This document shows positions 43,157 through 51,246 of a stretch of DNA of 64,000 nucleotides, piece by piece (the stretch's first letter is position 1; every line of letters begins with the position of its first letter). The stretch lies in NCBI GenBank assembly GCA_028280405.1, contig JANQLW010000022.1:1-64000 (forward strand), read 5' to 3'. Under the pieces are notes generated by a model, which worked only from the letters and a program-made list of their open reading frames with translations, was not told the DNA's origin and ran no database searches. A program made the translations under genes and the position numbers. Source of the stretch: Bacteroidales bacterium (GTDB lineage: Bacteria > Bacteroidota > Bacteroidia > Bacteroidales > GCA-2711565).

Positions 43157-44677
43157 ATGGCAAACGAAGACATTTTAAAGAAAATTATTGCCCATGCCAA
43201 AGAGTATGGTTTTGTATTTCAATCGAGTGAAATTTATGATGGTTTAAGTGCTGTTTATGATTATGGTCAAAATGGAGTTGAACTAAAAAATAACATTAAA
43301 GAATATTGGTGGAAAGCCATGGTACGCCACCACGAAAATATTGTAGGGGTTGATGCCGCTATTTTTATGCATCCAACAATCTGGAAAGCTTCCGGACATG
43401 TAGATGCCTTCAGTGACCCGATGATTGATAATAAGGATTCTAAAAAACGTTATCGCGCTGATGTTTTAGTTGAAGACTACTTAGCTAAAATTGAAGCTAA
43501 AATTGAAAAAGAAGTAACGAAAGCTGAAAAACGTTTTGGAGATGCTTTTGATAAAGAACAGTTCCTGGCAACCAATCCAAGGGTTCTTGCCAATAAAGAA
43601 AAAATGGAATCGATTAAAAATCGTTTGTATCCGGCCATGGATGAAGATGATCTGGAAGGTATTAAAAAATTGATTGAAGACTTAGAAATTGCCTGCCCTG
43701 TTTCAGGATCTAAAAACTGGACGGATGTTCGCCAATTCAATTTAATGTTCTCCACTCAAATGGGGTCCTTAAGTGAAGAAGCAAATCAAATTTACCTTCG
43801 TCCGGAAACGGCTCAGGGTATTTTTGTGAACTATTTGAATGTTCAAAAAACAGGTAGAATGAAAATTCCTTTTGGTATTGCCCAAATTGGCAAAGCTTTC
43901 CGTAATGAAATTGTAGCACGTCAATTCATTTTCCGCATGCGTGAGTTTGAACAAATGGAAATGCAATTCTTTGTTCGTCCCGGAGAAGAAATGAAATGGT
44001 ATGAATTCTGGAAAGAAGAACGCAAAAAATGGCATTTAAGCCTAGGCATTCCCGAAAGTAAATATCGTTTCCACGATCATGAGAAATTAGCTCACTATGC
44101 GAATGCTGCGGCTGATATTGAATTCGAATTCCCAATGGGGTTCAAAGAATTGGAAGGAATCCACTCACGTACAGATTTCGATTTAAAAGCCCATCAGGAA
44201 TATTCAGGCAAAAAACTTCAGTACTTCGACCCTGAATTAAATGAAAGTTATGTTCCTTATGTAGTGGAAACTTCCATAGGATTAGATCGTACTTTCTTAG
44301 CAATATTAAGTCATGCTTATACGGAAGAAAAATTAGAAGATGGTTCGGAACGTATTGTGATGAAAATTCCTCCGGTATTAGCTCCGATAAAAGCAGCGAT
44401 TCTTCCATTATTGAAGAAGGATGGCTTGCCGGAAAAAGCTCGTGAAATCATGGATACTTTGAAGTATGACTATAACTGTCAGTACGAGGAAAAAGATGCC
44501 ATTGGTCGTCGTTATCGTCGTCAGGATGCTATTGGAACTCCTTATTGTATTACAGTGGATCATCAAACTTTAGAAGATAATATGGTAACGATTCGTGAGA
44601 GGGATACTATGTCTCAGGAACGTATTCCGATAGATCAGCTATCAAGTATTATAGATAAGAAGATAAAAGGAAATTAA
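43157..44677 (+). CDS. glyS: Glycyl-tRNA synthetase (alpha2 type)
   Basis: Class II homodimeric GlyRS of 506 residues. The start is set at 43157 (MANEDILKKIIAHAKEYGFV), which matches the family N-terminus; an ATG 33 bases upstream lies before the promoter box. Conserved blocks include FQSSEIYDGLSAVYDYGQNG, the motif 2 region (RPETAQGIFVNY, IGKAFRNEI) and motif 3 (ETSIGLDRTFLAIL). The C-terminal anticodon-binding domain follows. This is the single-chain eukaryote-like enzyme, not the alpha2beta2 type. Confidence 0.96.
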   Translation: MANEDILKKIIAHAKEYGFVFQSSEIYDGLSAVYDYGQNGVELKNNIKEYWWKAMVRHHENIVGVDAAIFMHPTIWKASGHVDAFSDPMIDNKDSKKRYRADVLVEDYLAKIEAKIEKEVTKAEKRFGDAFDKEQFLATNPRVLANKEKMESIKNRLYPAMDEDDLEGIKKLIEDLEIACPVSGSKNWTDVRQFNLMFSTQMGSLSEEANQIYLRPETAQGIFVNYLNVQKTGRMKIPFGIAQIGKAFRNEIVARQFIFRMREFEQMEMQFFVRPGEEMKWYEFWKEERKKWHLSLGIPESKYRFHDHEKLAHYANAAADIEFEFPMGFKELEGIHSRTDFDLKAHQEYSGKKLQYFDPELNESYVPYVVETSIGLDRTFLAILSHAYTEEKLEDGSERIVMKIPPVLAPIKAAILPLLKKDGLPEKAREIMDTLKYDYNCQYEEKDAIGRRYRRQDAIGTPYCITVDHQTLEDNMVTIRERDTMSQERIPIDQLSSIIDKKIKGN

Positions 44678-44751
44678 GCTCTGTAAATTATAATAAAAAA
44701 GCGACCCGAAGGAGCATTTTTTTATACTTTATGTCAAAGTCAGCTATTCCG

Positions 44752-44832
44752 TCATGCTGAACTTGTTTCAGCATCTGAGCCAATTGATTTCATGAAATAA
44801 GCTATTAGATACAGAAACAAGTTCAGCATGAC
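44752..44832. repeat. GTCATGCTGAACTTGTTTC inverted pair
   Basis: Perfect 19-bp arms at 44752-44770 and 44814-44832. A related single arm lies at 46411-46438. The repeat lies between convergent glyS and a lipoprotein gene and may end both transcripts. Confidence 0.7.
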
Positions 44833-44857
44833 AGCCGTAATAGTAAATCTATATCTA

Positions 44858-45364
44858 TTACTTATTATTCTCTGAAAAACTTTTTAGGGTCAAGCTTTTT
44901 ACTGTATTATTGTTATTTATGCTTGAAGAGCCTTTTAAAATCAATATAGTAGCGGCATCAGTAGCAACCCCTCCCGTAGAATAAACAGTTACCGTATTCT
45001 TAGCTGTAACATCATCTGATCCAGTATTATAAACTGGTGTAGAAATAGAATAAATAGTCTTGGTTTTACCTTCAGGAATTGTAATATTCGAAATGGGAAG
45101 ATCCGTTTCAACAGTTCCTTGCCCTTGAGCCCAACCGCTAATAAACTCTTCCCTAACATGAACTCTTTCAATTTCCACTTCCCCACCCAAATTTTCTACC
45201 TCAATAGTCCAATTTATTGAACCTCCACTACTCATTGCTGAAGGTGTTATTATATTAGAAACAGATATTGGACCAGGCTCTTTTTCTTTTTGACATGATG
45301 TAGTCAAAAATATAATTAGGCTTACACTTATTAAAACTAAATATCTTGATACTATATTTTTCAT
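44858..45364 (-). CDS. Lipoprotein of unknown function
   Basis: A 168-residue lipoprotein; lipobox FLTTSC places the acylated Cys at about residue 24. The mature part looks like one immunoglobulin/CARDB-like beta-sandwich (INWTIEVENLGGEVEIERVH, TIPEGKTKTIYSISTPVYNT, KNTVTVYSTGGVATDAATI). It follows the next lipoprotein gene by 14 bases in one transcript. Role unknown. Confidence 0.7.
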   Translation of the reverse strand: MKNIVSRYLVLISVSLIIFLTTSCQKEKEPGPISVSNIITPSAMSSGGSINWTIEVENLGGEVEIERVHVREEFISGWAQGQGTVETDLPISNITIPEGKTKTIYSISTPVYNTGSDDVTAKNTVTVYSTGGVATDAATILILKGSSSINNNNTVKSLTLKSFSENNK

Positions 45365-45378
45365 AATTGTCAGAATTA

Positions 45379-45897
45379 TTATTTATTTATTTTATTTATT
45401 TCAACCAAATGCTTTTTCCATTCTTCTGGGATTTCAGAAATATCATACACTCTTAATTCATTTGATTTTTTCTCCTTTAAGCTTAATGATTCTTTGGACA
45501 ATGTAGCATCAATAAAGTTTTTATCTATTTGAAACATTGCTCCTGAGGCAGGGTCTACAATCAGCATTCCAACGACCCCTCCTAATAATAAATTAGCCCA
45601 GTACCATCCATCAAGTGATGCACTAATTGAATATGTTTTTGAAGAGTAGCCCTTTTTGCTAAATTTAATGTTATAAATGGCTTTTTTCATAAAACCACTT
45701 TTTGCTTTAAGTGTTACAACTGCAGGGGTTTGCCCATTAAAAACACTAACTCCATTCCTATCTGTAATTACAACATCTGCCCTATCAGGTGTACTTTGTA
45801 ATTGGACAGGATACTTTGAAGCACTAAATATTGAAGCACAACTTTGAAACATAACGACTAAAATAAAAGACAAGCCGAGAAAAACTAACTTTTTCAT
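45379..45897 (-). CDS. PEGA-like lipoprotein
   Basis: A 172-residue lipoprotein with lipobox VMFQSC. The N-terminal half has a PEGA-like beta domain (YPVQLQSTPDRADVVITDRN, GQTPAVVTLKAKSG, YNIKFSKKGYSSKTYSI), followed by a hydrophobic stretch (WANLLLGGVVGMLIVDPASG), then a short tail (ELRVYDISEIPEEWKKHLVE). Such proteins often sit at the outer membrane; no function known. Its leader contains the structured element at 45956-46089. Confidence 0.72.
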   Translation of the reverse strand: MKKLVFLGLSFILVVMFQSCASIFSASKYPVQLQSTPDRADVVITDRNGVSVFNGQTPAVVTLKAKSGFMKKAIYNIKFSKKGYSSKTYSISASLDGWYWANLLLGGVVGMLIVDPASGAMFQIDKNFIDATLSKESLSLKEKKSNELRVYDISEIPEEWKKHLVEINKINK

Positions 45898-46450
45898 AAT
45901 TATTAAGTTTTAGTTTGCCCAGCCCCAAAGCAGTTAAAAATGGATATAAAAAAAAGCGTGGAACTGTAACTTACCGTCTTCGAGGTACGACCAAGCACCC
46001 ACGCATCAAATAAGAATAGCCCACGCCATAAGCGTAGACGTATCACTTATTATTCTTGATGCATTAAAATTTTGGTCGTTTTCGAAGACAAGAATATAAG
46101 CTAACGCTTTATATTTTATTATTTATTTTATCTATACCATATATTATTTTTTATTACTTACTAATGTACAAAATCTTTAAATACAAAAAGAGAAATCATT
46201 ATAAGATGGTTTTATGAATTTTGCAGGCAAGTCAGGGCATGACTTGCTCATAAGCAATTGTCTTAAATTTAAGCTTTAGTGAAACAATTAAATCAGAGCC
46301 ATACCCTGACTATCATAATATCAAACATCCTAAATCACAAATAAATCGAATATCAGATATCTAGTATCGCTCAATCATTCAATCAGGAAACTGTATGAGT
46401 TTATAGCTCAGATGCTGAAACAAGTTCAGCATGACAGCCGGATGAATAAA
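45898..46450. other. Intergenic region with attenuator-like element
   Basis: 553 bases without a gene. Near 45956-46089 lies a nested inverted-repeat element; 46411-46438 carries a single GCTGAAACAAGTTCAGCATG-type repeat. The segment 46090-46400 is AT-rich with no frame or motif I can support. Confidence 0.55.
45956..46089 (-). promoter_or_regulatory. Attenuator-like structured leader element
   Basis: On the minus strand: an arm at 46089-46072 pairs with 45994-45976 (GTCTTCGA...CGACCAA type), GCATCAA/TTGATGC pairs inside it, and a terminator-like hairpin GCGTGG (46004-45999) / CCACGC (45961-45956) is followed by eight or more T. A second GCGTGG at 46026-46021 can compete for the same CCACGC. 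The long-range stem and the terminator stem cross, so they exclude each other. It lies about 60 bases before the PEGA-like lipoprotein start. Confidence 0.5.
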
Positions 46451-47014
46451 CTATTTATTATTAAAATTCGTCATGGTTAAGCCTATGCCAATAGAGACAA
46501 AACTCTTAACCATATCCGTAGCTACTTTTATTCTGGAAATAAGAATATCTTCTTCCTCTTTAGTCCATTTTCCAAGTACATAATCCGATTGGTATCCACG
46601 GGCAAAATCATTACCTATACCTACACGTAATCTTGGAAATTCTATGGTTTGAAGATGTTCAATAATACTGGTTAAGCCATTATGGCTACCATCTCCACCT
46701 TTCATCTTCATTCTCAACTTTCCTGTAGGTAACGAAATATCATCAAGAATAGTCAATGAATTCTCCACAGGAATTTTCTCCTGATTCAACCAATACTTTA
46801 CTGCCTTACCACTTAAGTTCATATAAGTAGAGGGCTTGATCAATACTAATGTACGGCCACGAAATTTCATCTTAGCTACTGATGCTAAACGGCCTGGTTC
46901 AAAAGTAACCTTGCCTTGTTGAGCGAGGGCATCCAGAATGATGAACCCAATATTATGGCGCGTATTACGATATTCATCACCAATATTTCCTAATCCGCAA
47001 ATTAAATACTTCAT
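46451..47014 (-). CDS. pth: Peptidyl-tRNA hydrolase
   Basis: Recycles peptidyl-tRNA by cleaving the ester bond. The 187 residues have the family motifs GLGNIGDEYRNTRHNIGF (with the catalytic His in NTRHNIGF), KPSTYMNLSGKAV, and DDISLPTGKLRMKMKGGDGSH NGL split by one Asn-Gly step. Last gene of a prs-rplY-pth cluster on the minus strand. Confidence 0.96.
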   Translation of the reverse strand: MKYLICGLGNIGDEYRNTRHNIGFIILDALAQQGKVTFEPGRLASVAKMKFRGRTLVLIKPSTYMNLSGKAVKYWLNQEKIPVENSLTILDDISLPTGKLRMKMKGGDGSHNGLTSIIEHLQTIEFPRLRVGIGNDFARGYQSDYVLGKWTKEEEDILISRIKVATDMVKSFVSIGIGLTMTNFNNK

Positions 47015-47030
47015 ATGCTAAAAAAAGACA

Positions 47031-47058
47031 GGGTATAAAGTTAAAAAACTTTATACCC
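47031..47058 (-). terminator. Hairpin between rplY and pth
   Basis: GGGTATAAAGTT and AACTTTATACCC are a perfect 12-bp stem with a TTTT loop on the minus strand, followed by a T-run. It would partly terminate before pth. Confidence 0.75.
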
Positions 47059-47091
47059 CACATAATATTTTAACTTTTGATTATTCAAAAA

Positions 47092-47730
47092 TTATTCAGC
47101 TGCAGGAGTTTCTCCTCCTTCAGCACTTTCTGCTCCTTCTTCTCCTTCTCCTTCTTCATCACCTTCTTCCTCTTCTTCATCAACAACAACTCTTGCAGTG
47201 AATACACCAACAACGATAGATCTGGGATTATCAAGAAATCTTAATTTATCATTTTCAACATCCTTCACAAGAATTGAATCTCCAACCTCAAGCTTAGAAA
47301 TATCAAGAACAATTTGATCCGGAAGATCTTCAGCTAAACCAGCAACACGCATTTTTCTGATTTTAGTTCTTAATTTACCCCCTTTGATTACACCGGGAGC
47401 TGTTCCTTCTAAAGTAACAGGAATAGCAATAGTAACAGGCTTACCAGGAAGTACTTCCAAAAAGTCAACATGTAAAATACGATCAGTTACAGGATGATAT
47501 TGAATGTCTTGCAATACAGCATCAACCTCTTTTCCGTCAATATTTAATTTAATGATAAAAACTTCAGGAGTGAAAATAATTTTTTTGAAGTCTTTTTCTT
47601 CTGCAACAAAGTGTACTTGTTCTTTTCCACCATAAAGAACGCAAGGAACTTTACCTTCTCTCCTGTTCTTTTTTGCATCTTTTTTCCCTACGTTCTCTCT
47701 TGGAGAACCGCTCAATGATACATTTTTCAT
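47092..47730 (-). CDS. rplY: Ribosomal protein L25/Ctc
   Basis: 5S rRNA-binding ribosomal protein, long (Ctc) form of 212 residues. The N-terminal domain begins VSLSGSPRENVGKKDAKKNR with VPCVLYGGKEQVHF; the C-terminal beta domain (VTLEGTAPGVIKGGKL, LPDQIVLDISKLEVGDSILV) follows. It ends in a very acidic Glu/Gly tail of about 30 residues, common in Bacteroidetes. Encoded 21 bases after prs, as often seen in bacteria. Confidence 0.95.
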   Translation of the reverse strand: MKNVSLSGSPRENVGKKDAKKNRREGKVPCVLYGGKEQVHFVAEEKDFKKIIFTPEVFIIKLNIDGKEVDAVLQDIQYHPVTDRILHVDFLEVLPGKPVTIAIPVTLEGTAPGVIKGGKLRTKIRKMRVAGLAEDLPDQIVLDISKLEVGDSILVKDVENDKLRFLDNPRSIVVGVFTARVVVDEEEEEGDEEGEGEEGAESAEGGETPAAE

Positions 47731-47751
47731 TTTTGAATCTATTTTTAATTA

Positions 47752-48687
47752 TTAAAATTGAAATAAAGAGCTAATCGACTGCTTACTTTCAATTCGGCTA
47801 ATTACCTCAGCAAAAAGGTCTGCAGTTGATAACACTTTAAATTTTTCATGTTCTTGTTTTAAAGGAATCGTATCTGTAACAACGATTTCTGTGAATGGAG
47901 AATTAATTAAACGCTCATAAGCTGCACCTGAAAATACAGGATGTGTAGATATAGCTCTCACACTTGCTGCTCCATTCTCCATCATAATTTCCGCAGCTTT
48001 TGTAATGGTACCTGCAGTATCAATAATATCATCAACTAATACAATGTCTCTTCCTTTTACCTCACCTATTAAAGCCATTTTTGCAATTTCGTTTGCTTTA
48101 GCTCTTTGTTTATAACAAATAACAAAATCTGTTTCCAGGCTTTTTGCATAAGCTGCTGCACGACGGGTACCTCCGGTATCAGGAGAAGCCATCGTAAGTT
48201 TAGGTAAATTCAACTCTTTCAAATATTTATTAAATAAAGTAGAAGCATAAAGATGATCTACAGGAACATCAAAAAAGCCTTGAATCTGATCAGCATGTAA
48301 ATCTAAAGTTACAACTCTGTTCACACCTGAAGCAGTTAATAAGTTAGCAATCATTTTTGCTGAAATCGGAACTCTGGGTCGGTCTTTGCGATCCTGACGG
48401 GCAAATCCAAAATAAGGTATAATAGCAATAATACTTTTGGCAGAAGCTCTTCGGGCAGCATCAACCATTAATAATAACTCAAATAAATTCTCAGAAGGTT
48501 GAAAAGTAGATTGTACCAAAAAAACATCACGCCCACGAACATTATCGTTGAAACAAGTTTGAAATTCGCCATCGGCAAATACTGTAACTGATGAATTCCC
48601 TAAGGTTGTATTAAAGCTTTTAGCAATTTTTTCACCAAGGTATTTGCTTGATCTTCCAGCGAATATAGCAATTAGTTTTTCGGACAT
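47752..48687 (-). CDS. prs: Ribose-phosphate pyrophosphokinase
   Basis: Makes PRPP from ribose 5-phosphate and ATP. The 311-residue protein has the ATP/flexible-loop region YFGFARQDRKDRPRVPISAK, the divalent-metal site LDLHADQIQGFFDVPVDHLY, and the PRPP-binding signature DIVLVDDIIDTAGTITKA. Normal length. First gene of the prs-rplY-pth cluster with its own promoter. Confidence 0.96.
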   Translation of the reverse strand: MSEKLIAIFAGRSSKYLGEKIAKSFNTTLGNSSVTVFADGEFQTCFNDNVRGRDVFLVQSTFQPSENLFELLLMVDAARRASAKSIIAIIPYFGFARQDRKDRPRVPISAKMIANLLTASGVNRVVTLDLHADQIQGFFDVPVDHLYASTLFNKYLKELNLPKLTMASPDTGGTRRAAAYAKSLETDFVICYKQRAKANEIAKMALIGEVKGRDIVLVDDIIDTAGTITKAAEIMMENGAASVRAISTHPVFSGAAYERLINSPFTEIVVTDTIPLKQEHEKFKVLSTADLFAEVISRIESKQSISSLFQF

Positions 48688-48720
48688 GAGTATTAGTTCT
48701 TTAGATGATTTTTAAGGCTG

Positions 48721-48728
48721 CAAAATTA
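48721..48728 (-). promoter_or_regulatory. Promoter -7 box for prs
   Basis: Minus-strand TAATTTTG matches TAnnTTTG, 33 bases before the prs start. Confidence 0.6.
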
Positions 48729-48812
48729 AGATTAAAATAGATACTTAGCAATAATTTCATGAAGAATAATTAAAAACTTAAAAAAACTTTATCGAATATT
48801 TAAGAAAATAAG

Positions 48813-48820
48813 TATTTTTG
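48813..48820 (+). promoter_or_regulatory. Promoter -7 box for tRNA-Leu
   Basis: TATTTTTG matches TAnnTTTG, 18 bases before the tRNA 5' end. Confidence 0.55.
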
Positions 48821-48838
48821 CGGACTCGCAAACCAAAT

Positions 48839-48922
48839 GCCCAGGTGGCGGAATTGGTAGACGCGATGGTCTCAAACACCATTGAGGTAACACTCGTGCC
48901 GGTTCGACCCCGGCCCTGGGTA
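48839..48922 (+). tRNA. tRNA-Leu (anticodon CAA)
   Basis: 84 bases with acceptor GCCCAGG/CCTGGGT, D-arm region GGCGGAATTGGTAGACGC, anticodon loop CTCAAAC giving CAA, a long variable arm typical of leucine tRNA, T-loop GGTTCGACCCC and discriminator A. CCA is not encoded. Reads TTG. Confidence 0.93.
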
Positions 48923-48923
48923 C

Positions 48924-48957
48924 AAAAAAGCTTTCCGAACTGGAAAGCTTTTTTTAT
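48924..48957 (+). terminator. Terminator after tRNA-Leu
   Basis: AAAAAAGCTTTCC and GGAAAGCTTTTTTT pair around GAACT, with T-tract. Confidence 0.85.
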
Positions 48958-48978
48958 ATTTATCCAAATTTTTCTCAA

Positions 48979-50598
48979 ATGAACAAGCCAACAAAAAAAA
49001 TCTATATATATCTTCCTGTTCTTTTTTCTATGGTATTAATTATTGGAATTATTATTGGAAATAGAATTAAGACCGGAACCCCTCTGGATAAAAACCTATT
49101 ATCACTTAAACATCATAAACAAACTAATAAGCTCACAAATATTCTTAACTATATAAGGCTAGATTATGTAGATTCTGTAGATGAGAACAAACTAACTACC
49201 AGCGCCATAAAAGCAATGATTAGAAACCTTGACCCTCACACACAATACATTAGCAGGGAACGGTTTGCTGCTGTTCATGATCAATTAATGGGTTCATTTG
49301 AAGGAATAGGTGTATATTTTAGCATCCTTAGAGATACCCTTATGGTTATCAGGCCTCAAACCGGAGGACCCTCTGACAAGGTTGGAATAAAAGGAGGTGA
49401 TCGTATCGTAAAAGTAAATGATACCACCATTGCAAACATTGGTATTGATGATGAAGAGGCAAAAGCTAAGCTTAAAGGACCTAGAGGATCAACTGTAAAA
49501 ATAACCGTGAAAAGATTAGGTACTCCCCAATTACTTGACTTTGAAGTTAAGCGCGACATTATACCTACAAGTAGTATGAATCTGGCTTATATGGTAAATG
49601 ACTCTATTGGGTATATAAAATTAAACACATTTTCAGCCACAACCTATGAAGAATTCAGGGCAGGACTTGAGAAACTAAAAGAAGATGGATTACAGGAGCT
49701 CATTATTGATTTAAGAGGAAATGAAGGGGGTTATGTTCGTCAGGCAATAAATATTGCAGATGAATTATTATCAGAAAACCTGTTAATTGTTTACACAAAA
49801 GGGAATAACAGGCCAAAGGCAACAAGTTATTCTACAAACAGAGGAATATTTGAAGAGGGAGATATAGTCATATTAATGGATGAACGATCTGCTTCTGCAA
49901 GTGAAATTTTAGCTGGAGCTATACAGGATAATGACCGAGGAGTAATTATAGGCAGAAGATCCTTTGGAAAAGGCCTGGTTCAGGAACAATTAAACTTGTC
50001 AGATGGATCTGCCTTCAGAATGACTATTGCCAGATATTATACCCCAACCGGAAGATCAATTCAAAAACCATATAAAGGAGAGGATTTTAATAAATATTAT
50101 AGTGAATCCTATCATAGGTTTGCTAATGGTGAGCTCACCAGTATAGATAGTGTAAAAGTTAATGATTCATTAAAATATACGACTCCCAAAGGAAAAATTG
50201 TTTATGGAGGAGGAGGAATTATGCCTGATAAGTTTGTTGCTGTAGAAACCAGTACATCAAGATTTTATCAAAATCTCATGCGCAAACAAATTATTTATCA
50301 ATTTGCATTTTATTATTTAGACAGAAACAGAAAAAAAATTGAAAAGTTTAAAAATGTAAAAAGTTTCATACAAAACTTTAAAATAAATCATAATATCATC
50401 GATGAATTAATTGTTTTTATTAAAGAACAAAACATCGAATTTAACAAAACAGAATATAAAAAAGAGGAAGAACGAATTAAAGTATTATTAAAAGCACAAA
50501 TAAGCAACAACCTATTTGATGATGAGGGATTTTTCCCTGTTTACCATCAGATAGACAAAACATTTAAAGAAGCCGTAAACTACTTAACTGCTAATTAA
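48979..50598 (+). CDS. Carboxy-terminal processing protease (S41)
   Basis: Periplasmic serine protease of 539 residues, CTP/Prc family. An N-terminal anchor (PVLFSMVLIIGIIIG) precedes the helical region LDPHTQYISRERFAAVHDQL, a PDZ domain (about 95-190, SFEGIGVYFSILRDTLMVIR, GGDRIVKVND) and the catalytic domain with DLRGNEGGYVRQA, the Ser in DERSASASEILAGAIQD (residues near 306-308) and the Lys in RRSFGKGLVQEQ. It cleaves C-terminal segments of exported proteins. Confidence 0.93.
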   Translation: MNKPTKKIYIYLPVLFSMVLIIGIIIGNRIKTGTPLDKNLLSLKHHKQTNKLTNILNYIRLDYVDSVDENKLTTSAIKAMIRNLDPHTQYISRERFAAVHDQLMGSFEGIGVYFSILRDTLMVIRPQTGGPSDKVGIKGGDRIVKVNDTTIANIGIDDEEAKAKLKGPRGSTVKITVKRLGTPQLLDFEVKRDIIPTSSMNLAYMVNDSIGYIKLNTFSATTYEEFRAGLEKLKEDGLQELIIDLRGNEGGYVRQAINIADELLSENLLIVYTKGNNRPKATSYSTNRGIFEEGDIVILMDERSASASEILAGAIQDNDRGVIIGRRSFGKGLVQEQLNLSDGSAFRMTIARYYTPTGRSIQKPYKGEDFNKYYSESYHRFANGELTSIDSVKVNDSLKYTTPKGKIVYGGGGIMPDKFVAVETSTSRFYQNLMRKQIIYQFAFYYLDRNRKKIEKFKNVKSFIQNFKINHNIIDELIVFIKEQNIEFNKTEYKKEEERIKVLLKAQISNNLFDDEGFFPVYHQIDKTFKEAVNYLTAN

Positions 50599-50627
50599 TC
50601 AATTTATTAAACCAAAAATATAAAATC

Positions 50628-51203
50628 ATGGCATTTGAATTACCTCCACTACCTTACGAAATGGATGCACTAGAGCCATTTATTTCGAAAAACACACTTG
50701 AATTTCATTATGGGAAACACCACCTTACTTATGTAAATAATCTTAATAAATTAGTTCCAGGTACTGAATTTGAAAACTCGGGCTTGGAAGAAATGGTATT
50801 AAAAGCTGAAGGAGGTATTTTTAATAATGCAGCTCAGGTATGGAACCATACTTTTTACTGGAACTGTTTAAGCCCGAATGGAGGTGGTGAACCTAAAGGG
50901 GAACTTGCCGAATCTATAAAGGAATGTTTTGGATCATTTGCTGAATTTAAAGAACAATTCTCCATAGCATCTGCAACGCTCTTTGGGTCAGGTTGGGCAT
51001 GGCTAGTTAGCAATGAAGATGGGGACTTGGAGATTATTCAGGAAAATAATGCTGGTAATCCAATGCGTAATGGTTACACTCCCTTATTGACATGTGATGT
51101 ATGGGAACATGCTTATTATCTGGATAAACAAAACAGGCGTCCGGCTTATATTGAAGATTTTTGGCAGTTGGTAGATTGGGATGCAGTTGAAGCAAGGTAT
51201 TAA
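50628..51203 (+). CDS. sodB: Superoxide dismutase, Fe type
   Basis: Converts superoxide to oxygen and hydrogen peroxide. The 191-residue protein has metal ligands in FHYGKHHLTYV (His27), VWNHTFYW (second His) and DVWEHAYYLD (Asp and His). Gln in NAAQVWNHTFYW and the GSGWAWL segment indicate the iron or cambialistic type. No signal peptide, so cytoplasmic. Directly downstream of a perfect palindromic terminator shared with glmS. Confidence 0.94.
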   Translation: MAFELPPLPYEMDALEPFISKNTLEFHYGKHHLTYVNNLNKLVPGTEFENSGLEEMVLKAEGGIFNNAAQVWNHTFYWNCLSPNGGGEPKGELAESIKECFGSFAEFKEQFSIASATLFGSGWAWLVSNEDGDLEIIQENNAGNPMRNGYTPLLTCDVWEHAYYLDKQNRRPAYIEDFWQLVDWDAVEARY

Positions 51204-51245
51204 AAATAATGAGGTGACACCTTAAGGTGTCACCTCATTATTTTT
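51202..51245. terminator. Bidirectional palindromic terminator
   Basis: A perfect 44-base palindrome centred on CTTAAG, with A and T tails on either side. It lies between the convergent sodB and glmS genes and overlaps the sodB stop codon. Confidence 0.85.
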
Positions 51246-51246
51246 T

